Positions 29,323 through 37,785 of a stretch of 64,000 bases of DNA are shown in pieces. The translations under genes were made by a program, and so were the position numbers. Source of the DNA: Prochlorococcus marinus XMU1405 (GTDB lineage: Bacteria > Cyanobacteriota > Cyanobacteriia > PCC-6307 > Cyanobiaceae); NCBI RefSeq assembly GCF_017696275.1, contig NZ_JAAORF010000001.1:1-64000 (forward strand), given 5' to 3'. The notes below the pieces were generated by a model. The model was not told where the DNA came from. It saw nothing but the letters and a program-made list of their open reading frames with translations, and did no database searches. Position 1 is the stretch's first letter. The number at the start of each line of letters is the position of its first letter.

Positions 29323-30201
29323 TTAACTATTTAAATAGCAATTTCTTAAGCCCATTTTATAGTTTTTATAAATTAGTTTATATCCGAGTGTTTCGCATAA
29401 AAGTTTATTCGATACTCTTCTATTTTCCATCCAAAAAGATTGAGCAATAGGTGATAATTCATCTTTTGCATCTTCAAACAATATTGGCTTTGGCATTTTT
29501 AAACCAAGTAAATCGTAGCAATATTGAATAACTTCTATCTGAGAACATGGTTTATCATCTGCAATATTAATTATTTGGTGAAACTTTAAGTAATTTTTAT
29601 TTTGTAGTAAATAAATAATTGCATGTGTAATATCAGCTACATGAACTCTTGAAAATACTTGAGCTTTTTTTAAAATAACTCGAATTTTTTGATTTTTGAT
29701 TGCTTCAAATGTTGATCTTCCAGGTCCATAGATACCCGGTAATCTAAAAATTTGCACGGGCAAGCTAGATTCAATCCATTTTTTTTCGCAATTTAATCTA
29801 TTAAAACTTCTTTCTTGAAAAGGATTAGGCTCATCTATCTCAGAAACCCAACCACCTTCGGTGTTTCCATATACTCCTGTGGTAGATAAATATCCAACCC
29901 ATTCAAGTGATAAATCTTGTAATTTACTTTGAAGACTGTCCAATACGGGATCTCTGCCATTTCTGTCAGGAGGAATACAACTAAGAATATGAGTGACTCC
30001 ATCAAAAATTTCTTCATCAGGAACTACACCGTTTTCACTATTGAAAATAAAACTATTTGGATCTTTGCTTGCAGATCTTGAGCTTGTTAAAACAGTGCAA
30101 CCAAATTTTCTAATAGTTTTTGCAAAAAAACTACCGCTGAACCCACATCCAAAGATTAAAAATTTGTTTTTATTTCCGAGTTGACTTGCAGGTTTATTCA
30201 T
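29323..30201 (-). CDS. NAD-dependent epimerase/dehydratase-like (extended SDR) protein
   Basis: The 292-aa protein starts with the Rossmann motif FGCGFSGSFFAK, a GxGxxG variant. Extended-SDR features follow: YLSTTGVYGNTEGGWVSE (YxxxK region altered), FRLPGIYGPGRSTFEAI and RVHVADITHAI. It resembles the YeeZ-type family of sugar-nucleotide epimerase-like proteins whose substrates are unknown. The catalytic lysine of a classical YxxxK is not evident, so enzymatic activity is uncertain. It is upstream of pdxA with a 22-bp gap, perhaps co-transcribed. Confidence 0.85.
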   Translation of the reverse strand: MNKPASQLGNKNKFLIFGCGFSGSFFAKTIRKFGCTVLTSSRSASKDPNSFIFNSENGVVPDEEIFDGVTHILSCIPPDRNGRDPVLDSLQSKLQDLSLEWVGYLSTTGVYGNTEGGWVSEIDEPNPFQERSFNRLNCEKKWIESSLPVQIFRLPGIYGPGRSTFEAIKNQKIRVILKKAQVFSRVHVADITHAIIYLLQNKNYLKFHQIINIADDKPCSQIEVIQYCYDLLGLKMPKPILFEDAKDELSPIAQSFWMENRRVSNKLLCETLGYKLIYKNYKMGLRNCYLNS

Positions 30202-30236
30202 GCTGGGTTAAAGTAGTACATATGTATTAATTGACG

Positions 30237-30464
30237 ATGAAGACAGCTCTTGAGCCCGATTTAAAATCAAAAACTTTTTATATTATCAAAAGTTATCCCC
30301 GTCTTGTAGAGAAAGAAGTAAATGTAGTTAATTTTAAATTCTACCAAAAGTTATTTGTCATTCTTATTTCATTTTCCATAATTTTAATATTCCCAGAATC
30401 GCCAAGAGAATTGGAAAATATATGTGAGATTTATAACGCTAAAAAAATATGTAATGTTTGGTAG
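30237..30464 (+). CDS. small membrane-anchored or secreted protein, unknown
   Basis: The 75-aa protein (ATG 30237; an in-frame TTG two codons earlier is also possible) is not recognised. It has a basic N-terminal half and one hydrophobic segment near residues 43-57 (KLFVILISFSIILIFP). The tail of about 18 residues has two cysteines, ENICEIYNAKKICNVW. This looks like a type II anchor with a short exported tail able to form a disulfide. The start is only 35 bp from the divergent epimerase gene. The stop is followed immediately (0 bp) by the convergent HNH gene's stop. Reality as a gene is likely but unproven. Confidence 0.5.
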   Translation: MKTALEPDLKSKTFYIIKSYPRLVEKEVNVVNFKFYQKLFVILISFSIILIFPESPRELENICEIYNAKKICNVW

Positions 30465-30866
30465 TCAAGCTGCTTTATATTCTGATTCATCTGTTAAGTA
30501 ATTTTTATTTTTTACCTTAAAATTTGGATTAGCCCATTGTAATAATCTAATTGCTAATCTTAAATCACCCTCTAACCAAGCTCTTATAGCCATTGCTCGT
30601 CGAGGATCGTAAAATTTTTGCTTTCTATACCAATACAAAGCATTTTCATCTGATTTATCTCCATTACAGGAAAGACATGCAGGGACGCAGTTTTCTGTTG
30701 TACTTAAGCCTCCTTGGCTTCTTGGTATTACATGGTCAATAGATTCAGATGGTTTTCCGCAATATATACAACTTTTTCCTGTAAACCTATGAATAGATTT
30801 TCGCCATTGTCTAAATCTGAACTTTGGACATAAATCCTCTAAAAAAACCGCATCATTAATATGCAT
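30465..30866 (-). CDS. HNH endonuclease family protein
   Basis: The 133-aa protein has a complete HNH core with zinc-knuckle cysteines. CIYCGKPSESIDHVIPRSQGG (Cys pair, then DH) and ENCVPACLSCNGDKSD (Asn and second Cys pair) fit the HNH/McrA-like nucleases of cyanobacterial genomes. The C-terminal helix region (RRAMAIRAWLEGDLRLAIRLL) is conserved-looking and not part of the nuclease core. No methylase, intein or intron is beside it, so a restriction or homing role is not supported. A housekeeping DNA-processing role is possible. It is a lone gene. Confidence 0.88.
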   Translation of the reverse strand: MHINDAVFLEDLCPKFRFRQWRKSIHRFTGKSCIYCGKPSESIDHVIPRSQGGLSTTENCVPACLSCNGDKSDENALYWYRKQKFYDPRRAMAIRAWLEGDLRLAIRLLQWANPNFKVKNKNYLTDESEYKAA

Positions 30867-31026
30867 TCAGAACATTTAGTTAAATAAATCATGGCTTGAA
30901 TATATTAAAAGTCAATATTTATTTATGCTTTATTAGTCTAAATTTGCCAGTAAGAATGCGATTTAGTATGTTTAGATACAAAATAGTATTTATTAAATTT
31001 TAAAAAAATTATTATTTTTCAAAGCC

Positions 31027-31482
31027 TTAATAACTGTATCTATCTAGTGTTTCATCAGTAAATGTTTCATCATTAGCTTCTTCTAATTCTTTTTCTAATC
31101 TTTTTCTTCTCAATTCTTTATCTTTTTCTTCTTTTTCTTTTCTTTTTTCTTCTTTTTCTAAATCTCGTATTAGTTTTCTATTGGGATGAAGATTATCTAA
31201 ATATTCAACGCAATAACTCAATTCTTCTTTTTCTCTTATAACTGTTTCTGTTATTTGCGCTGCTGCATTTTTAGGTGAAACTTTGAAAATTCCTCCTTTT
31301 TGTTTTTTTATATATGAATAAGCTGCATCCCAACTACTTTCATGGTCATTTCCGCCATCTCTCATAGTACAAAAAATTTCTGCTCCAAATGAACTTGCAT
31401 TTACTCTTGACGTAGTAAGGGTTATAGGAGTGAAAATTCCCAAAGCTAATAAAATCAGTTTTCTCTTCTTAAATTTTTGCAT
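31027..31482 (-). CDS. exported small protein with charged coiled tail, unknown
   Basis: The 151-aa product has a clear signal peptide (basic MQKFKKRKL, hydrophobic LILLALGIFTPITL, then SRVNASSFG). The mature middle part has two cysteines (AEIFCTMRDGG and LSYCVEYLDN), probably one disulfide. It ends in a long Lys/Glu/Arg-rich helix (about 108-138) with tail DRYSY. I do not recognise the family. The mature protein would be periplasmic or lumenal. It sits alone between the HNH gene and the AbrB-like membrane gene, with 160 bp of featureless AT-rich DNA downstream. Confidence 0.75.
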   Translation of the reverse strand: MQKFKKRKLILLALGIFTPITLTTSRVNASSFGAEIFCTMRDGGNDHESSWDAAYSYIKKQKGGIFKVSPKNAAAQITETVIREKEELSYCVEYLDNLHPNRKLIRDLEKEEKRKEKEEKDKELRRKRLEKELEEANDETFTDETLDRYSY

Positions 31483-31538
31483 TAGCCCTTTAACTTCTAT
31501 TTAAAAATATCTTTTATTATTAATATGTCTATAGAAAT

Positions 31539-32060
31539 TTAAGATTTAATTATTCCAAATATATTCAAGCATTTCACAACTAAAGGAAGAATTAAAAGCA
31601 CAGTAATTAATCTTACTGCGTGTAGAGTTGCTACTGCAGCTCCCACTCCGTATTCAGATCCTACAAGACTCATTCCGCTAATTCCTCCTGGTGCAGCTCC
31701 TAGAATTGTTGTAATGATATCTATATTAAGTAATCTGCTTGTCCATAATCCAATTGCTAATCCAGTAATAACTAAAGTAAAAGTTATTAATATAGCTGGC
31801 CTCCATAAATTTTGGATATCAATTAATGAGTCTTTTGTTAATGACGTACCAATGACTGTTCCAATGCCGATTTCTAAAATTGTTCTTGTTCCAATCGGCC
31901 ACTCTGCGATGTCGACTTTGCCACTTATGCTAAGTAAGCTTGCCCCTATTAACGCACCTGCTAGAGGAGCCGCAGGAATTCCTGTTTTTAGAGCTAAAGC
32001 TCCAAAAATACAACCTGCAAAAAGGTAATAGATTAAATTTATGTTAGGCATAAATTTCAA
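31539..32060 (-). CDS. AbrB-duplication-family membrane protein (half-length)
   Basis: This 173-aa polytopic protein has about five hydrophobic helices and the motif set of the bacterial AbrB/AmoA-like membrane family. These are FGALALKTGIPAAPLAGALIGAS, EIGIGTVIGTSL and AAPGGISGMSLVGSEYGVGAAVATLHAVRL. Full-length family members carry two such repeats in about 350 aa; this is a single unit and presumably dimerises. The family name is misleading: it is not the AbrB transcription factor. Its transport substrate is unknown. The start ATG at 32060 is divergent from the 65-aa gene. Confidence 0.82.
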   Translation of the reverse strand: MKFMPNINLIYYLFAGCIFGALALKTGIPAAPLAGALIGASLLSISGKVDIAEWPIGTRTILEIGIGTVIGTSLTKDSLIDIQNLWRPAILITFTLVITGLAIGLWTSRLLNIDIITTILGAAPGGISGMSLVGSEYGVGAAVATLHAVRLITVLLILPLVVKCLNIFGIIKS

Positions 32061-32184
32061 GGATTTCTGAACATAATATTAGAAATTTTTTTTTTTGTTT
32101 AAGTTTATAGTCAAATAATATTTTTTGTTTCCTCTCGTAATGTCCCCTTTTGTTGGCATAATATTAACTAAAGCATGATTTTTT

Positions 32185-32382
32185 ATGTCTTCACAAATTT
32201 CTTATAAAGATAATAAAAACCGTATCAAGAAAAAATTATCTTTTTTTGAGGGTGGCCACCAGCTCGAAAAATTAGAGTTTGCCCTAGCAATAGCTCAAAC
32301 CAAAGGTGATGAAAAACAATCAATCGTTCTAAGAAAAAAGATTGTTGAATTAGGTGGAAATGTTGAAGAGCCGGGTACTTAA
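32185..32382 (+). CDS. small soluble conserved protein, unknown
   Basis: The 65-aa product is basic at the N-terminus (SYKDNKNRIKKKLSFF) and mostly helical after it (HQLEKLEFALAIAQTKGDEKQSIVLRKKIVELGG). No domain is recognised. The composition and helix periodicity look like a genuine protein. Its stop is 1 bp from the convergent aminotransferase stop. The ATG follows a 124-bp gap that includes a 13-T run and no clear promoter. Confidence 0.7.
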   Translation: MSSQISYKDNKNRIKKKLSFFEGGHQLEKLEFALAIAQTKGDEKQSIVLRKKIVELGGNVEEPGT

Positions 32383-32383
32383 C

Positions 32384-33547
32384 TTAATTTCCCTCTAGAT
32401 ATTTTGATGCTACTACTAACGCTTCACCTGCTTGTTGTGCTGTAATTTTACCGAGTTTGAGAAGTGTATTACTTATCGCAGAAACTACCGTAATAATATC
32501 TCTATCATTCACATAACCTAAATGTCCGACTCTGAATATTTTCCCCTTCAGATGATCTTGACCACCGGCAAGTAGAATATCAAAATTATTTTTTATTGTT
32601 TTTCTAAATTCTTCAGCATCAATTCCTTCAGTTTTTATTGCAGTAATTGAAGGACTTAAATATTTTTCGTCAGCAAATAATTTTAGATTTAAAGCCTTTA
32701 CTGCATTGCTCATAGCTAATTTGTGTTTATTGTGTCTTAGGAAAATGTTATTTAAGCCTTCTTCTCTCATCATTTTTAAAGCTTCATCTAAAGCAAAAAC
32801 TAAATTAACTGCTGGGGTGTATGGATTACTGTTAGTTAAAAGACTTTTTCTGTAGGATTTTAAATTTAAATAAAATTTTGGCAGATTAGATTTCTCTGCA
32901 GCTAACCATGCTTTTTGGCTCATTGCTATAAAGCTAAGCCCTGGAGGTATCATATACCCCTTTTGTGATCCAGAGGCAACGATATCTAATTCCCATTCAT
33001 CTACTGGTACATTGCAAGCTCCAAGACTTGTAACGCAGTCAACAATAGATAAAGCTGTGTTGTGTGCACGAATATATGAACTGATAGTTTCTAAATCATT
33101 AATTACACCTGTTGATGTTTCAGAATGAGTCAAAATAACCGCCTTTATTTCTTTTTGCTTATCTTCCTCTAATATCTTTTTGAATTCTCCTGGATCAAGT
33201 GGAGTTCCCCACTCAGAATCAATTTTTATTACTTCAAGACCAAATTCTTTTGCAACTTTTACCCATCTTTCGCCAAATTTTCCATTTTCTCCACAAATTA
33301 CTTTATCTCCTTTACTTAAGGTATTTATTATTCCAGCCTCCATTGCGGCAGTCCCACTACCAGTGATTGTTAGAACATCATTTTGAGTTTGATGAAGCCA
33401 CTGTAAATTTTTAGTTGTACTCTCTACGAGATCTTGAAATTCTTTACTGCGATGGCCTATTGGATGCTTACTTAATGCTTGTAAAACTTTTTCTGGAACT
33501 GGCGTGGGTCCAGGAATCATCAATGATAATTTTTGTTGTATGGCCAC
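32384..33547 (-). CDS. class V aminotransferase (serine/alanine-glyoxylate type)
   Basis: The 387-aa PLP enzyme begins LMIPGPTPVPEKVLQALSKHPIGHRSKEF, typical of alanine/serine-glyoxylate aminotransferases. Other motifs are TGSGTAAMEA, ILTHSETSTGV and DCVTSLGACNVPVDEWELD. The PLP-lysine context is SGSQKGYMIPPG, and FRVGHLGYVNDRDI is near the end. In cyanobacteria this group is often annotated as soluble hydrogenase small subunit, which is a misnomer. A role in photorespiratory glycine/serine metabolism is likely, but the exact amino donor cannot be told. It is divergent from cbiD across 60 bp. Confidence 0.92.
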   Translation of the reverse strand: MAIQQKLSLMIPGPTPVPEKVLQALSKHPIGHRSKEFQDLVESTTKNLQWLHQTQNDVLTITGSGTAAMEAGIINTLSKGDKVICGENGKFGERWVKVAKEFGLEVIKIDSEWGTPLDPGEFKKILEEDKQKEIKAVILTHSETSTGVINDLETISSYIRAHNTALSIVDCVTSLGACNVPVDEWELDIVASGSQKGYMIPPGLSFIAMSQKAWLAAEKSNLPKFYLNLKSYRKSLLTNSNPYTPAVNLVFALDEALKMMREEGLNNIFLRHNKHKLAMSNAVKALNLKLFADEKYLSPSITAIKTEGIDAEEFRKTIKNNFDILLAGGQDHLKGKIFRVGHLGYVNDRDIITVVSAISNTLLKLGKITAQQAGEALVVASKYLEGN

Positions 33548-33607
33548 TTTTTATTAAATAGGTCATTCTTAGATTAGTTCTCATTATATATTTTTCAATT
33601 ACTTGAT

Positions 33608-34720
33608 TTGAAAAAAGGATTTTCTTTACCTTTGTGGGTTGCTGGAGCTGCTAAGTCAGCATTAAATAAACTAGCAGGTTTACCATTTAAGAATTATGAA
33701 CTAATAAAAATTCCTAATGAAAAAAAAGAAATAAAAATCGAGATTCATTCTGTTGGTTTACTTCAAGATGACTCGCATTCATTAGGAATTACTTTTGCAA
33801 AGTCTGGCTTAGATCTTGACATTACACAAAACTTAGAGATATGGACAATAGCCTCTTTAGAAAAAATTTCTTTTAATAATCCTGTTCAAAAAATTCCAAT
33901 AAATATTATTGCAGGATCTGGTGTAGGCATAAAAGAAGATACATCAGAGATATGCATTTCTAATTTTGCTAAAGAAGTTTTATATGAAAATTTGTTAGAT
34001 AGTATTCCTGACGGTTTTAATTTGAAATTAGAAATTATTTTCCCAAATGGGGAGTTTTTAGCAGAAAGAACTAGTAATAAGTCATTTGGTATTGTTGATG
34101 GATTATCTATTATTGGGACTTCTGCTGAGACTTATTCGAGTGCTTCACCTGATCAATTAGCAGAAGCTAAAAATAATTTAGCTAAGTTAATTCAAAACCC
34201 TTTTAAAGGGGAAGTGATATTTGTTATTGGTGAAAATGGGTTAAATTTGGCTAAAACTTATAATGTTAATTTGCCAATTATCAAAGTTGGAAATTGGATA
34301 GGACCATTATTAGTTGATGCTGCAATAAAAAAAGTTAAAACTGTAATTCTTTTTGGTTATCACGGGAAATTAATTAAATTAGCAGGCGGTATTTTTCATA
34401 CACATAATCATTTGGCTGATGCAAGAATTGAGATTCTTATTTATTTAGCCGTTCGAGAAAAGTTACCTCCTGAAATAATACTTGAATTATCTCAGTTAGA
34501 TAATCTTGAGAATGCATTACAACTTCTTGAGAGATTTAATAAATCTTCAGCTGATAAATTATTCAAGAATTTATCAAATACGATCGAAAAGCGTTCTTCT
34601 ACTTATGTAAATAGGTATGTAAAAACCGATATGGAAATCGCATCAATTATTTTTGATAGAAAAAGGAAAATTAGGTGGGCTGGAATTAACGGTAATAATT
34701 ATATTTCTTATTTTCAATGA
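33608..34720 (+). CDS. cbiD: cobalt-precorrin-5B (C1)-methyltransferase CbiD
   Basis: CbiD methylates C1 of the corrin ring in anaerobic-type cobalamin synthesis. The N-terminus GFSLPLWVAGAAKSAL is characteristic, and IIAGSGVGIKED, GTSAETYSSASPDQL and FGYHGKLIKLAGGIFHTHNHLADAR follow the family pattern. Length (370 aa) is right. The start is TTG at 33608. Prochlorococcus is known to make pseudocobalamin. The window contains QueG, which depends on a cobamide. No other cob/cbi gene and no B12 riboswitch is seen here. guaA follows 54 bp later. Confidence 0.95.
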   Translation: MKKGFSLPLWVAGAAKSALNKLAGLPFKNYELIKIPNEKKEIKIEIHSVGLLQDDSHSLGITFAKSGLDLDITQNLEIWTIASLEKISFNNPVQKIPINIIAGSGVGIKEDTSEICISNFAKEVLYENLLDSIPDGFNLKLEIIFPNGEFLAERTSNKSFGIVDGLSIIGTSAETYSSASPDQLAEAKNNLAKLIQNPFKGEVIFVIGENGLNLAKTYNVNLPIIKVGNWIGPLLVDAAIKKVKTVILFGYHGKLIKLAGGIFHTHNHLADARIEILIYLAVREKLPPEIILELSQLDNLENALQLLERFNKSSADKLFKNLSNTIEKRSSTYVNRYVKTDMEIASIIFDRKRKIRWAGINGNNYISYFQ

Positions 34721-34774
34721 GATTAATTTGTGAAGCATTATGCTTTTGTAAATAAATTGAGTTAACTTTTATAC

Positions 34775-36361
34775 ATGAGTCAAATAATTTTAAAAAAAGA
34801 AAGAGATCCTTCAATATTAATTTTGGATTTCGGATCTCAATATTCTGAGTTAATTGCAAGAAGAATTAGAGAAACTAATGTTTTTTCTCTTGTAGTAAGT
34901 AATTACATTTCAATTGAGGAAATTAAAAATATTAATCCTAAAGGGATTATTTTGAGTGGAGGGCCAAATTCTGTATATGAACAAAATGCTCCTAAGTGTG
35001 ATGAAAAAATTTTTAATTTAGGTATTCCTATTCTTGGCATATGCTATGGAATGCAATTAATGGTCAAAGAACTTGGAGGGTCTGTTATTTCAGCAACCAA
35101 AAAAGCTGAATACGGTAGAGCTCCAATAAATTTAAACCAAGAATCTGACCTCCTTTCTGATGTAGAAGATGGATCTATTATGTGGATGAGTCATGGTGAT
35201 TCTATTAATTGTTTGCCTGATGGATTTAATAAAATTGCGCATACCGAGAACACACTCCATGCAGCAATTTCAAATGATTTAAAGAAATTATTTGGTGTAC
35301 AATTTCATCCTGAAGTTATTCATTCAGAGTTTGGGATGACCGTAATTAAAAATTTTGTTTATAAAATTTCTTGTTGTGTGGCTGATTGGACAACCGAAAC
35401 CTATATAGAAGAAACTATTCCCAGGATAAGAGCGCAAGTTGGCAATAAAAAAGTTTTGCTTGCTTTATCGGGAGGAGTTGATTCCTCAACTCTTGCTTTT
35501 CTTCTTAATAAAGCAATTGGGAATCAACTTACATGCATGTTTATAGACCAAGGTTTCATGAGAAAAGGTGAACCAGAATTTTTAATGAATTTTTTTGATA
35601 AGAAATTTAAAATAAAAGTTGAATATATTAATGCAAGAGAAAGGTTTATTGCCAAATTAGAAGGGATTACTGATCCAGAACAAAAAAGGAAAATTATAGG
35701 TGAAGAATTTATTAGAGTATTTGAGGAAGAAAGTAATAGATTGGGACCTTTTCAGTATTTAGCCCAAGGTACTCTTTATCCTGATGTAATTGAAAGTGCT
35801 GGTACTAATGTAGACCCTAAGACTGGTGAAAGAATAGCTGTAAAAATAAAGAGTCATCATAACGTGGGTGGCTTGCCAAAAGATTTACAATTTAAATTAG
35901 TTGAGCCATTAAGAAAACTTTTTAAGGATGAAGTCCGAAAAGTTGGCGCTGCTCTAGGTTTGCCGGATGAAATTATAAAAAGGCATCCATTTCCAGGCCC
36001 TGGATTAGCTATAAGAATTTTGGGAGAGGTAAATAATGAAAAACTTAATTGTTTAAGAGATGCAGACTGGATAGTAAGAGATGAAATTAAAAAAGCAGGT
36101 CTTTACAATGATATTTGGCAAGCTTTTGCAGTATTGCTACCGGTTAAAACTGTAGGAGTGATGGGAGATAAAAGGACTTATGCATGGCCAATAGTTTTAC
36201 GTTGTGTATCAAGTGAGGATGGTATGACAGCAGATTGGTCAAAAATTCCTTTTCAGATTTTGGAGAGGATTGCAAATAGAATCGTAAACGAAGTAGATTC
36301 AGTTAATAGAGTTGTTTATGATATAACAAGTAAACCTCCTGGAACTATTGAGTGGGAATAG
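34775..36361 (+). CDS. guaA: GMP synthase (glutamine-hydrolysing)
   Basis: GuaA aminates XMP to GMP. The class I glutaminase domain (about 1-200) has the nucleophile Cys90 in GICYGMQL, and HPEV supplies the His of the triad. The ATP-pyrophosphatase domain contains SGGVDSST near 229-236. The C-terminal dimerisation domain has [11 protein letters not shown] and ends with the typical PPGTIEWE. Length is 528 aa. It is the last gene before a sparse region of about 2.5 kb and completes the purine theme begun by purL and purF. Confidence 0.97.
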   Translation: MSQIILKKERDPSILILDFGSQYSELIARRIRETNVFSLVVSNYISIEEIKNINPKGIILSGGPNSVYEQNAPKCDEKIFNLGIPILGICYGMQLMVKELGGSVISATKKAEYGRAPINLNQESDLLSDVEDGSIMWMSHGDSINCLPDGFNKIAHTENTLHAAISNDLKKLFGVQFHPEVIHSEFGMTVIKNFVYKISCCVADWTTETYIEETIPRIRAQVGNKKVLLALSGGVDSSTLAFLLNKAIGNQLTCMFIDQGFMRKGEPEFLMNFFDKKFKIKVEYINARERFIAKLEGITDPEQKRKIIGEEFIRVFEEESNRLGPFQYLAQGTLYPDVIESAGTNVDPKTGERIAVKIKSHHNVGGLPKDLQFKLVEPLRKLFKDEVRKVGAALGLPDEIIKRHPFPGPGLAIRILGEVNNEKLNCLRDADWIVRDEIKKAGLYNDIWQAFAVLLPVKTVGVMGDKRTYAWPIVLRCVSSEDGMTADWSKIPFQILERIANRIVNEVDSVNRVVYDITSKPPGTIEWE

Positions 36362-36785
36362 TCCAAAAGTAGAGAACTCAGTTATAGGATAAAAAAGTGT
36401 GCTCACCGGAAGATAACTTTTCTTTTTTTACTTATTTGCAATGGATCTGACGTGATTCTGCTCACCTTTGTATCACTCTGAGCAAAATGTGACTGTCTAT
36501 GGAGAAGTCTTAAAAATGGGTTTTCTCTACATTTTTATTTTTGATTTCTATCTTTTATTCTCTAAAAAGATAATGCGAACTTTCACCCTAAATTTTTTTA
36601 TTGCGTTTATGACAAGATTAAAAAACTTTTCAAAAACAGTTCTTTTTTAAAGTTTAGTGGCAATTATTTTACTTTTTCTAATGCTGAGGATTTGAACTCT
36701 TCAAAATCAAACTTAGTAAATATTATTGCGATATGAATTATGAGTATCTAATTTCTTTGACTGTTAAATAAAAAAATTGCTCAGA
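36362..36785. other. sparse intergenic region downstream of guaA
   Basis: These 424 bp hold no confidently real gene. A weak hydrophobic open frame on the plus strand is listed separately. TGCTCACC occurs twice (36402-36409 and 36458-36465) about 56 bp apart. On the minus strand a 20-odd codon frame ending at 36664 reads like protein (FDFEEFKSSALEKVK) but has no start. No hairpin with a G/C-rich stem was found. Confidence 0.5.
36516..36650 (+). CDS. possible tiny hydrophobic ORF
   Basis: From ATG 36516 the frame encodes 44 aa with a hydrophobic start (MGFLYIFIFDFYLLFS) and a basic second half (MRTFTLNFFIAFMTRLKNF). A TTG start at 36468 would give 60 aa. No relative is recognised. AT-rich DNA easily yields such Phe/Leu/Lys-rich frames, so it may be chance; internal ATG 36573 is another possible start. 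Confidence 0.2.
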   Translation: MGFLYIFIFDFYLLFSKKIMRTFTLNFFIAFMTRLKNFSKTVLF

Positions 36786-37388
36786 TTAATATTTGTTTTT
36801 TTCAAAGAGAAACCAATTTGAATCATCGCTTTTCAAACAACTATCATGCTTCCAGAAAAAACCATAGTCAATAAGTCGCGCAGATGGATATAAGTCCCAA
36901 AACTCTTTAGCGAAGTCTCGTTTAAATAATTTACCTTCATGACCTCTGTATGTCACTTCCGTTGGATAAGGAGAAAAGTATTCATCTATCAGAATATATT
37001 TACTTGAATGTTTATACAATTTTGCGTAAAACTCTGGCAGGAGATCAGGATTTTGATGAATAAGAACACCTCTCGAAATGGTAAGTTCGTATTGTTTATT
37101 TGAATTCCATTCATAAATGGATCCACACCAACCTTGATGTTTTTTGGTGAGAATTGAAAATGCTTTTTTATTGATTTCGATTCCAAAGGTTTCTGATTTT
37201 GGAAAAATTGACTTGATTGCATCAAGATTTAAACCAATATTGGCGCCAATTTCAAGTGCGCTATTAATGCTGATTTTATTTGCAATTAAAATTTTAGAAA
37301 AATTATTTACGCAGGAATGGTCTGAGTTCCTCTCAACATAATTATTACCGAAATCACCTGCCCAAAAAATTTCTTGATCTGTTTTCAT
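36786..37388 (-). CDS. pseudaminic-acid-biosynthesis-associated-type methyltransferase
   Basis: The 200-aa protein looks like a class I SAM methyltransferase of the small family found beside pseudaminic-acid and surface-sugar genes. The start QEIFWAGDFGNNYVERN is family-like. The SAM motif I is ALEIGANIGLNLDAI, with EINKKAF as the acidic post-motif, and ISRGVLIHQNPDLLPEF as motif-IV-like sequence. Here it stands alone, with no sugar-synthesis gene within reach and about 400 bp of non-coding DNA on each side. That isolation suggests a transferred or remnant accessory gene that modifies a cell-surface sugar or small metabolite. Confidence 0.8.
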   Translation of the reverse strand: MKTDQEIFWAGDFGNNYVERNSDHSCVNNFSKILIANKISINSALEIGANIGLNLDAIKSIFPKSETFGIEINKKAFSILTKKHQGWCGSIYEWNSNKQYELTISRGVLIHQNPDLLPEFYAKLYKHSSKYILIDEYFSPYPTEVTYRGHEGKLFKRDFAKEFWDLYPSARLIDYGFFWKHDSCLKSDDSNWFLFEKNKY

Positions 37389-37785
37389 TAAATAAATTTC
37401 AAATTAATATATAAAATTATCATCTTTTTTTTTGATGGACAATAAAAATATATATTATTGCCTTGCGCTAATGTTGATTTATTTTTAAATTTTATTAGTA
37501 AAAAAGGTAATTTTTATACTATTTAAGATATCTCAATAGATTTATCGTTTTTTGAATAGTTCAAATATTGTTATTATTAGACATCCATGCCTACCTCATG
37601 CTCATTTCATGCTCGCCCAAGAAATGTCTGTTAGTATGACCCAAAGCAACCTTTTCAAAAACTGATGTTTGCTTTTTCTTTTAAAACTAGCACCATTTAA
37701 TGGGAGTAACTTAACAAATTTTCTAAAAAAATTTAATACTTTATATTGTATGTAAAAAATATTTTTAAATGAGATATAAATTGTA
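37389..37785. other. non-coding AT-rich gap with a CATGC repeat
   Basis: No convincing gene lies in these 397 bp. A minus-strand frame from 37862 to 37602 runs antisense into the neighbouring nuclease gene and is rejected. The only local structure is three CATGC copies at 11-bp steps (37586, 37597, 37608). Tracts of A and T dominate the rest, and both flanking genes read away from the gap. Confidence 0.5.
37586..37618. repeat. three CATGC elements at 11-bp period
   Basis: CATGC occurs at 37586-37590, 37597-37601 and 37608-37612, each followed by a six-base pyrimidine-rich spacer (CTACCT, TCATTT, TCGCCC). An 11-bp period places the copies on the same DNA face, as in a protein-binding array. 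It lies about 170 bp before the Cas4-like gene. Function is unknown. Confidence 0.5.

Noticed and set aside
30465-30866. Homing endonuclease or restriction enzyme
   Set aside because: No intron, intein or methylase nearby; only the HNH core is present.
36664-36740. Protein-like minus-strand fragment ending FDFEEFKSSALEKVK
   Set aside because: It has no ATG, GTG or TTG start before an upstream stop, so it is at best a gene remnant.
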